A stretch of 64,000 bases of DNA from Parvularcula marina. GTDB lineage: Bacteria; Pseudomonadota; Alphaproteobacteria; Caulobacterales; Parvularculaceae. The stretch is from positions 1,485,001-1,549,000 of the forward strand of contig NZ_QUQO01000001.1 in assembly GCF_003399445.1 (NCBI RefSeq), given 5' to 3'. Positions 57,905-64,000 of the stretch are shown here, piece by piece (the stretch's first letter is position 1; each line of letters starts with the position of its first letter). Made by a program: the position numbers and the translations under genes. The notes beneath the pieces were generated by a model. The model had not been told where the DNA came from. It did not search any database and saw only the letters and a list, made by a program, of their open reading frames with translations.

Positions 57905-60130
57905 ATGCTGAACCGGCTCACCAGATCCCTGCCTTTTGTGAATGGGCCGCATGGCCATGAGGATGAAGTCGCGGTGGCCCCTGTGTCGGCCGAAGCGCTC
58001 CCTGTGCCGCTGTCGATCGCAGAGGCTCTCTCACGCATCTCCGATCAGTATGTGGAGTCCGGCATTCCGGTTGGCGCAGACGAGCATGACCTACCCCGAG
58101 ATATCGCAGGCCCCGAGACCATCGCGCTCATGTCTGAGCGGCTCGGCCTGAATGTCCGTTTCGAGACCATTTCACGCAAGACGCAGCGCAAATTGCCGCC
58201 CGTCTCTATCGCGCTGACCAAAACCGGCGGTGCTTATATCCTGACCGAAAGCCTCAAAGGGGTTTTCATCGAAGGGAAATCCGGCAAGCTCGATACGCAG
58301 CTAGCCGCGCTTGAGCCCTTCCTCTCTGGCCGGCTGATCATTCCCAATCTTGAGAATAATGCTGTCCGCCGCCTTCTGGGTCAGGCGAATTCCGCCGCCA
58401 ACTCATTTGCTGATGAGCACCGTACGACCATTCTCGGCCAGTCGCTCCGTACCCTCTGGAATGATCACCGGCCGCTGCTGATCCAGCTCGCCACCGCCGC
58501 GATCCTGACCAACATGTTCCTGATCGCACTGCCGCTCTTCATCATGTCGGTTTATGATCGGATCATTCCGCATTCGGCCATTGAGAGCCTTCAGACACTG
58601 GCGCTGGGGATCACCATCATCCTGCTCGCCGATTTAGGGGTGAGATATGCACGCCTGAAATTCGTCGATGCGCTCGGCCTGTCCCTGTCTTCACGGATCC
58701 AGCGGAAGATCTACCAGCAGATCCTTTTCGCCCCCATGGCGAAATCGCCCAAATCCTCTTCCGCGCTGACGAGCCTGCAAGGCGAGATCGATAATTTCAC
58801 GCTCCTCTTGCCGGAAGTTCTCGCCGGAATCGTCGCTGATGCGCTCTTTTCCATCACGGTTCTGATGATCGTCTTCATGATCGGTGGGCCTGTCGTATTT
58901 GGCCCGATTGCCGGGATGATGATCGTCGTGGCGCTGATTGCCAGCACGGCCAATGCGACCATGCGCCAGAACAAGATTTCGATGAGCCTGCGCAGCGCCA
59001 CAACGCAGCAGATGAACGAGACCATCGACTCGCTTTCCAGCATCAAATCGACGGGAGCAGAGTATAACCTGCTCGCCCGCTATGAACGCCTGACCGGGCT
59101 TTCCGCCGGGCAGCTTCATCTGACCCGCCACAAGGCGCGTTTTGCCTCCAACGCTGCCAGCATCATCATTCAGCTGACCATTGTCGGCACGGTGGTCCTG
59201 AGCGTCTTCCGCATCAGTGGCGGGATGATGTCGATCGGCAGCATGGCCGCCATCACGATCCTTGTCGGCCGCGCGGTCATGCCGATTGCGCAGCTCACCG
59301 ACAATATCTGCAAACTGCTTGGCACGGCCGCGGTCATCAACAGAACGCTGGCTGATCTTCCCGAAGAGGAGCCGAGCGCCCGTGACCTGACCAGTAACCG
59401 CCGGTCCTTTTCGGGCAAGATTGCTACACGGTCCGTCAGCTACACCCATCCGGACACGGAGAGGCCCGCCCTTGAGGGAATGAACCTTGAGATCAATGCC
59501 GGTGAACGGATCGCCCTTGTTGGCCGGAACGGCAGCGGCAAAAGTACCCTCCTCCGGCTTCTCTCATGTATCTATGCGCCCAGCACCGGGACCATGCTTT
59601 ATGACGACCACGAAGCAAGCCAATACGGCGCCCGTTTCTTACGCCGTCAGATCGGCTATCTCGATCAGGATGTCGTCCTCGTGCAAGGCAGCCTGCGCGA
59701 CAATATCTGCCTGGGGCTGACGGAAATCGACGAGCAGCAACTGGCCCGCGCCGTTCAGCTCTCCGGTGTCGACCGGTTCGCGCGGCTGCACCCGCAAGGC
59801 TACGGCATGAATGTCGGCCCGCGGGGCTCTGCCCTTTCCGCTGGAGAGAAACAGTCAGTCGGTCTTGCCCGCCTTTTCATGAGGGATTGCCGTGTTCTAG
59901 TGCTCGATGAGCCGACCTCGATGATGGATCAATCGGCAGAAGCCCATATCATCGAAGCGCTCAAGGCCCTGCCAAGTGACATCACGATTATCGTCAGCAC
60001 CCATCGCCTTCGGCTTCTGAATGCCGTTGATCGCGTGATCACGCTTGATGCCGGACGGATCGTGAAAGATTCAACTGTCAAGGAATTGATGGCGATGCAG
60101 GCGCCTGCGAAAAGCGCCGCCAACAGCTAA
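57905..60130 (+). CDS. RTX-type type I secretion ABC transporter with C39-like domain
   Basis: A 741-residue half-transporter of the HlyB/LapB group. The N-terminal ~140 residues form a peptidase-C39-like domain (LSIAEALSRISDQYVESG, then ALTKTGGAYILTESLKGVFIEG) without catalytic Cys, as in CLD domains that bind substrate. Six membrane helices lie at about 165-450. The ATPase has Walker A GRNGSGKST (540-548), signature LSAGEKQ (644-650) in place of LSGGQ, Walker B VLVLDEPTS (Asp668) and H-loop STHRL. It would drive export of the giant RTX protein. ATG 57905 preferred; the frame opens one codon earlier. Confidence 0.96.
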   Translation: MLNRLTRSLPFVNGPHGHEDEVAVAPVSAEALPVPLSIAEALSRISDQYVESGIPVGADEHDLPRDIAGPETIALMSERLGLNVRFETISRKTQRKLPPVSIALTKTGGAYILTESLKGVFIEGKSGKLDTQLAALEPFLSGRLIIPNLENNAVRRLLGQANSAANSFADEHRTTILGQSLRTLWNDHRPLLIQLATAAILTNMFLIALPLFIMSVYDRIIPHSAIESLQTLALGITIILLADLGVRYARLKFVDALGLSLSSRIQRKIYQQILFAPMAKSPKSSSALTSLQGEIDNFTLLLPEVLAGIVADALFSITVLMIVFMIGGPVVFGPIAGMMIVVALIASTANATMRQNKISMSLRSATTQQMNETIDSLSSIKSTGAEYNLLARYERLTGLSAGQLHLTRHKARFASNAASIIIQLTIVGTVVLSVFRISGGMMSIGSMAAITILVGRAVMPIAQLTDNICKLLGTAAVINRTLADLPEEEPSARDLTSNRRSFSGKIATRSVSYTHPDTERPALEGMNLEINAGERIALVGRNGSGKSTLLRLLSCIYAPSTGTMLYDDHEASQYGARFLRRQIGYLDQDVVLVQGSLRDNICLGLTEIDEQQLARAVQLSGVDRFARLHPQGYGMNVGPRGSALSAGEKQSVGLARLFMRDCRVLVLDEPTSMMDQSAEAHIIEALKALPSDITIIVSTHRLRLLNAVDRVITLDAGRIVKDSTVKELMAMQAPAKSAANS

Positions 60131-60143
60131 AGCCAAGAGCAGT

Positions 60144-60806
60144 TCAGGGACGGTAGGAAAAACCGATATTCAGGACGGGATAGATTTTCAGCCCGTCAAT
60201 TTCGTCCTCGACGTTTTCCTGTTCAAGCAAGAGATCGGCTAGAAAGCCCGGATCCTCGCTCAGCAATCCGTCTTCGGCTGACAGCCGGACGTCAGGTGAA
60301 GCCGAGAACAGCATCCCGGCACGGACGAACACATTGACCCGCCGGTCACTATAATAGGTGCTGTCCCAGCCCGCCCCGACATAGGGCATCAGTTCACTCG
60401 CCTGCACCGTGCCGGAAATCACGCCCACCTGTTCAGGCGTATAGATATTGCCGCCAATCTCGACATCACCATCTGGCGTTCCATCCAGCGAGAAGCCGGG
60501 ATCCTTGCCATAAAAGAGACCTGAGGAGATCGTGAAACCGTTCTGGAAAGGGTGGTAGTCAATCGTCGCGGTCGCGCCACTCAGATCAGCAGAGAGATCA
60601 TACTGCACGCCGTCATAGTCTTCATCAGCGGCATCAAGCTCCGCATATTGAAGCCCTGTGCGGATGATGAACTTGTTCGAGAAACGGTGATGCAGGCTGA
60701 TGCCGATCCCTGTTGTTCCGACCTGTCCGTCGACCGCGAGGCGGTCTTTGATCCCTTCCGCGCCTGCCATGGAGGCGATGGCCAACAACGTCGCAGCAAC
60801 GGGCAT
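60144..60806 (-). CDS. Outer-membrane beta-barrel protein, unknown
   Basis: A 220-residue protein with a short signal-like start (PVAATLLAIASMAGAEG), and alternating amphipathic strands typical of an 8-strand barrel: GQVGTTGIGISLHHRFSNKFIIRTGLQYAELD, ATIDYHPFQNGFTISSGLFYG, MPYVGAGWDSTY, VNVFVRAGMLFSASPDVRL and the end VLNIGFSYRP. GGAGG precedes the ATG by 6 bp. Convergent with the ABC gene (13-bp gap) and divergent from the MotA-like gene; no family name is certain. It could assist the RTX system at the surface, but only position suggests it. Confidence 0.75.
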   Translation of the reverse strand: MPVAATLLAIASMAGAEGIKDRLAVDGQVGTTGIGISLHHRFSNKFIIRTGLQYAELDAADEDYDGVQYDLSADLSGATATIDYHPFQNGFTISSGLFYGKDPGFSLDGTPDGDVEIGGNIYTPEQVGVISGTVQASELMPYVGAGWDSTYYSDRRVNVFVRAGMLFSASPDVRLSAEDGLLSEDPGFLADLLLEQENVEDEIDGLKIYPVLNIGFSYRP

Positions 60807-60969
60807 GATGAACCTCCATTTAGGGCAGGACAGATGGATATCTGGGGAAAATGGAAGGGTGCCTGATAAGAAAGTGTTAACGCTCTTTCCTCGTCAACCT
60901 TAATTCGAGTAACCGTATTTAAGCGAATGGCCGTTAGAAAACCTTTGGAAAACAGGGTTTGATAGTGGC

Positions 60970-62346
60970 ATGAATTCCATCCGTACTGAATTTGTCCGTA
61001 TCGGCGTAGTGGCCGCGATCCTATTCACGCTCGCTCTCTGGCAGCGTGATTTCATCGTGTCCGCCATTCAGTCGAATGTCCCTCTTAACCTGACGATTAT
61101 TGGGACTTTTGCATTCGGTCTCTCTCTCGTCGGCATGGCCCTTTATGCCCTGCGGAACGAATTTCTTGCCCTCTATGCCCTGAAAGAAGCACATGAGGAT
61201 GCTGAGCGTGAGCTGCGGAACCCTGATGCCGACCCGATGTGGCGGTTTGAGCGCGCGCACTCACCTGCCATTGTTTTCAAGCGTCCACGGATTCTCGGGC
61301 AGGCCTATGATCTGATCTCTGAGCAGCTTGCACGTGACCACACCCTGACCATCAATGCTGCGACGATGCAGACTCTGATGGAAGGTATCGATGATCGGCT
61401 TGGGGAGCGGCGTGGGCTGATCACTTACGTTTCAGGCATCCTTGTCTTCCTGGGCCTCATCGGGACATTTATCGGCCTGATGGTGACGCTGGCATCTGTC
61501 GGCGACATCTTGGGGGGCTTGGATCTCGATAGTGCAGACCCAGCCGCAACCGTGTCGGCCCTGATGGCGAACCTGCAGACGCCTCTCGGCGGGATGGCAA
61601 CAGGCTTTTCGTCATCCCTATTTGGTCTTGTCACTTCACTGACGATCAGCATCATGTCACAGCTTGTCGGCCGGGCAAGCGGCAATCTGAAATCTGATTT
61701 CTCCCGCTGGCTCTCCACCATTGTCGAGCTTCAGGAGAACCCAGCCAGCGGTTCATCGAAGGCCGCCGCTCAACACAGCGCCGCCATCGAAGAGAAACGC
61801 CTTGCACTTCTGATGCGGACCGCACGTTATGTGGTGAACTCCTCACAGCGCCAGAACCGTACTCTGAACACCTCACTTGAGGTGCTGCGCAAGCTGACCG
61901 AAGAAAACCGCGAACAGAAAAAAGAAATTGCCCAGCTGGTCCATGTTGCCCGCGTCCTGACGCGCCAGCAGATCCACACGACAAGAGCTATGCAGCAATC
62001 GAGTGAAGCGATTTCCTCCCTCGCCCGCGCTACTGACCTGAAAGATGAGGTCCATAAAGTCTCAACGATCTTCAGCAGTGACCTTCAGGAACGCGACATG
62101 CTTCTGCATGACACGCTTGAATCGCTCCGTCTCGAGATTGCCGCGAACAAATCCGCGCAAGGCCAGATTACGTACCGGGATGATTCTGAGGCTGAGTATC
62201 TGTCAAACGCCCTCGCCGAGGACAGCGTGCAATATGATGTCTCTCGCCTGCAGAAATTGGTCCGGACGATTTATTCGATGGAGCAGTCCGCCGGAGCCAG
62301 CGCGGATGACGAAACTAACGAACCCCGCATCGCGAAGGAGGCATAA
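60970..62346 (+). CDS. MotA/TolQ/SiiB-like proton-channel protein
   Basis: A 458-residue inner-membrane protein with four helices: about 10-30, 41-62, 150-174 (GILVFLGLIGTFIGLMVTL, the MotA/TolQ core) and 211-235. It then has a long cytoplasmic tail (about 260-450) rich in heptads (LNTSLEVLRKLTEENREQKKEIAQL, TTRAMQQSSEAISSLARA). Salmonella SiiB has comparable length and also a long C-terminal part. Its likely partner is the MotB/SiiA-like protein encoded 27 kb away at the end of the RTX operon. A PilZ gene follows after 2 bp. Confidence 0.87.
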   Translation: MNSIRTEFVRIGVVAAILFTLALWQRDFIVSAIQSNVPLNLTIIGTFAFGLSLVGMALYALRNEFLALYALKEAHEDAERELRNPDADPMWRFERAHSPAIVFKRPRILGQAYDLISEQLARDHTLTINAATMQTLMEGIDDRLGERRGLITYVSGILVFLGLIGTFIGLMVTLASVGDILGGLDLDSADPAATVSALMANLQTPLGGMATGFSSSLFGLVTSLTISIMSQLVGRASGNLKSDFSRWLSTIVELQENPASGSSKAAAQHSAAIEEKRLALLMRTARYVVNSSQRQNRTLNTSLEVLRKLTEENREQKKEIAQLVHVARVLTRQQIHTTRAMQQSSEAISSLARATDLKDEVHKVSTIFSSDLQERDMLLHDTLESLRLEIAANKSAQGQITYRDDSEAEYLSNALAEDSVQYDVSRLQKLVRTIYSMEQSAGASADDETNEPRIAKEA

Positions 62347-62348
62347 GC

Positions 62349-62822
62349 ATGTCTATTCTATCCGTACTTCGCAAACCCAAAAAACCCGCCTCACCAGCAC
62401 CTGTAGACCTTAGCTCTTCCGGCTATAGCGACAGCGAGCTTGAGAAATTCACGCAAGCGCAAAAAGATGCGCTGATTGAGCGTCTTGAAAAGGACCGGCT
62501 CAAGAATGAGCATCTGAGAACGGACCAGCGCCAAAGCTGTTTCCTGATCGCGCGCCTCGAATTTGTCGAGAAAGGCCTCGGCATGGATGGCGTGGTGACG
62601 GATGCCTCGCTTGGCGGGATCAATTTCCGTCCGGCCTCCCGTTTCATCCAGGAACGGACGAATGAGCGTATCGTGGTCCACATCGGCGATGTCGCGCTCA
62701 AAGGCATCCTGCGGCGTACGCAGCCAAGCGGCTATGGAATCCAGATAAACCCGCGCATGACAGACGAGCAGTTTGCAGACATTCTGGAAGCCTCTGCTCT
62801 GCCATTTGAGCAAACCATCTAA
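62349..62822 (+). CDS. PilZ domain protein with intact c-di-GMP motifs
   Basis: A 157-residue cytoplasmic protein. An N-terminal helical part (about 26-55, SELEKFTQAQKDALIERLEK) leads to a PilZ domain with RxxxR as RTDQR (57-61) and (D/N)xSxxG as DASLGG (85-90), the two motifs that hold c-di-GMP. The rest is GINFRPASRFIQERTNERIVVHIG and GILRRTQPSGYGIQINPR. The stop-start spacing (2 bp) to the MotA/SiiB-like gene implies coregulation and possibly physical contact, as for PilZ proteins (YcgR) that act on MotA. Confidence 0.88.
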   Translation: MSILSVLRKPKKPASPAPVDLSSSGYSDSELEKFTQAQKDALIERLEKDRLKNEHLRTDQRQSCFLIARLEFVEKGLGMDGVVTDASLGGINFRPASRFIQERTNERIVVHIGDVALKGILRRTQPSGYGIQINPRMTDEQFADILEASALPFEQTI

Positions 62823-62828
62823 CGTGAC

Positions 62829-62850
62829 CGGCGGGCTTTTTGGCCCGCTG
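62829..62850 (+). terminator. Stem-loop after the PilZ gene
   Basis: CGGCGGGC and GCCCGCTGG-type arms pair across a TTTTT loop, 6 bp after the PilZ stop. No T-run follows the stem; a possible terminator shared with the convergent GntR gene. Confidence 0.35.
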
Positions 62851-62890
62851 GCATGCAGTATCAAGCACCCGCGTCAGCAGATGCGCTTTT

Positions 62891-63703
62891 TCACGCGATC
62901 CACTTTCTCTCATGAGAATCTTCGGCACGCCTGAGGTTTATTTCGAACACGTACTTATCCGGCCGGTAATGCGCGACGATATATTCGACAGCCCGCTTGT
63001 TCTGATCGTGCACGATCCGCGTCACGCGGGTCAGCGGAACACCGACTTCCACTTCAAGCGCTGACGCCAGATCCGGTGACGCGGCCACCGCCGTGACGGT
63101 CTGGCGGGCGCTTGTCATATGCACGCCTCTTGCCTCGAGAATCGCGAGGAGCGGCTTGGCGCTCAGATCCTTGCGGCCAATGCCTTTTGCGATGTCGCCT
63201 GGAACATAGCTGACAACATGGGAGAATGGCGCGCCAGACAAACGCCGGCGGCGGACAACATATTGAACAAGATCGCCTTCTCTCAGCTCCAGCGCTGACG
63301 CGACGATCGCCTCTGCCTTGCGCATTTCAAATGCCAGAAGCTCAATTTCCGTTCGTTTGCCGACGATCAGTAGATTCTCGATGAGCCCGTCGAAATTGGC
63401 CTTGGGCGCCCGCGCATGCATCTCATAGCAAACGGTCGTGCCCCGCCCCTGCTGGCGCGTGACATACCCCTCTTCGGCCAGTTCATTGAGGGCCCGGCGG
63501 ATCGTGATCCGCGAGACGTCAAATTCTTCGCAGAGTTTCGCCTCGCTAGGCAGAACTGTGTTGAAAGGATAATCGCCGCCGACGATGCGGTCGCGCAGCA
63601 CAAGATACGCCTGATGATAAAGCGGTGTGTGTGCTGACGCATTGATGGGCGCCGACCCCTCGACCGGTTTTGGCATCTCAGCCGCAGACTGCTTTTTCTT
63701 CAT
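62891..63703 (-). CDS. GntR/HutC family transcriptional regulator
   Basis: A 270-residue regulator. The N-terminal winged helix is LVLRDRIVGGDYPFNTVLPSEAKLCEEFDVSRITIRRALNELAEEGYVTRQQGRGT, and the C-terminal part is a UTRA ligand domain (LREGDLVQYVVRRRRLSGAPFSHVVSYVP, then AVEYIVAHYRPDKYVFEINL). Start placed at ATG 63703 because GGAAGA lies 8 bp before; a TTG at 63745 would add 14 residues. It is divergent from a sodium:solute symporter and probably controls it. Confidence 0.9.
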   Translation of the reverse strand: MKKKQSAAEMPKPVEGSAPINASAHTPLYHQAYLVLRDRIVGGDYPFNTVLPSEAKLCEEFDVSRITIRRALNELAEEGYVTRQQGRGTTVCYEMHARAPKANFDGLIENLLIVGKRTEIELLAFEMRKAEAIVASALELREGDLVQYVVRRRRLSGAPFSHVVSYVPGDIAKGIGRKDLSAKPLLAILEARGVHMTSARQTVTAVAASPDLASALEVEVGVPLTRVTRIVHDQNKRAVEYIVAHYRPDKYVFEINLRRAEDSHERKWIA

Positions 63704-63794
63704 TGCTGATTCTTCCGCCACGTCCTGCGCAGTCACCTCGCTCAATGGGTGCGTCCTTCAGATCGCCTTTTCGCGCAGTCAGAGGACGGCTTGC

Positions 63795-63818
63795 AATGAT
63801 TAGATATATCATATCATT
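63795..63818. promoter_or_regulatory. 24-bp near-perfect palindrome, probable GntR operator
   Basis: AATGAT at 63795-63800 and ATCATT at 63813-63818 flank a central GATATATC (63803-63810) with the same axis; only the two 2-base steps between them break symmetry. It lies between the divergent GntR and symporter genes. Confidence 0.55.
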
Positions 63819-63878
63819 ATGACATTTGCAGGAAAAACGGCCCGCATTCAGCGAAAGCCGATGCTGCAGGGAAAGCCC

Positions 63879-64000
63879 ATGTCCGAAAACCTGACCACTC
63901 TGCTTTTTCTCGCCTTCTTCAATGTGGTCCTGCTGGGGATCGGATTTTTCGCCTATCGACGCGTCAAGGACAACAACGACTTCATTTTGGGCGGCGCCAA
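63879..64000 (+). CDS. Sodium:solute symporter family protein (partial, N-terminus only)
   Basis: The first 40 codons (SENLTTLLFLAFFNVVLLGI..., then FAYRRVKDNNDFILGGA) match the beginning of SSS-family transporters such as PutP: one hydrophobic helix and the FILGG turn. The substrate cannot be told from this piece. ATG 63879 is preferred, with AGGGAAA 5-7 bp before; in-frame ATGs also occur at 63861 and 63819. Confidence 0.75.
   Translation, partial: MSENLTTLLFLAFFNVVLLGIGFFAYRRVKDNNDFILGGA

Noticed and set aside
33495-62822. LapA/LapD/LapG-type adhesin retention
   Set aside because: No LapG protease or LapD receptor gene, and no clear N-terminal retention module with a Ala-Ala cleavage site that I can identify; the locus has SiiA/B-like genes instead.

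Overview
The window reads as chromosomal DNA of an alphaproteobacterium. It has high GC, COQ9 beside rpsU, cmk followed by rpsA, folE and hisI in the same neighbourhood, HWE-family histidine kinase, DUF481/DUF3108-type envelope proteins and possible CtrA-type sites (TTAA-N7-TTAA). A marine Caulobacterales/Parvularculales/Hyphomonadaceae-like origin is my inference; no rRNA or tRNA is present to settle it.

Layout. 1-7.4 kb: a truncated membrane-linked serine hydrolase, a Xat-like acetyltransferase, a DUF559 gene between two hairpin-rich repeats, a small membrane protein, cysS, an exported isochorismatase-like hydrolase, a TetR regulator with palindromic operators, and an acyltransferase-3 membrane protein. 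7.6-14.1 kb: folE, an HWE hybrid kinase with receiver domain, DUF3108 protein with a decayed paralogue beside it, a secreted DUF1579-like protein, a membrane LytTR regulator, hisI and a small membrane protein. 14.1-18.5 kb: a polysaccharide block (O-antigen ligase-like protein and three glycosyltransferases). 18.6-20.7 kb: a MotA/TolQ-like plus MotB/OmpA-like pair. 20.7-31.3 kb: mostly housekeeping genes (half-size GDT1 protein, msrA, class C serine hydrolase, COQ9, rpsU, pirin, YbjN-like, DUF481, rpsA, cmk), a noncoding stretch with DnaA-box-like 9-mers, two small proteins and a membrane-anchored cytochrome c.

31.4-62.8 kb is the striking part. One minus-strand gene of about 20.8 kb encodes a protein of about 6,935 residues made almost wholly of RTX calcium-binding modules (about 71 by my count), with a non-repeat N-terminus and a C-terminal region typical of type I secretion substrates. 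Around it lie a complete type I secretion set (HlyD-like and TolC-like genes upstream on the same strand, an RTX-type ABC transporter divergent from them), a short MotB/SiiA-like protein directly after the giant gene, an O-antigen-polymerase-like membrane protein, a beta-barrel protein, and on the far side a MotA/SiiB-like channel protein followed 2 bp later by a PilZ protein with intact c-di-GMP motifs. In gene content this resembles Salmonella SPI-4 (siiABCDEF), where a proton-channel pair controls secretion or retention of a giant adhesin, with a c-di-GMP receptor added. I propose a proton-motive-force- and c-di-GMP-linked giant RTX secretion/adhesion system. The component families are seen in the sequence; their working together is inference. 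The window ends with a GntR/HutC regulator and the first 40 codons of a sodium:solute symporter.
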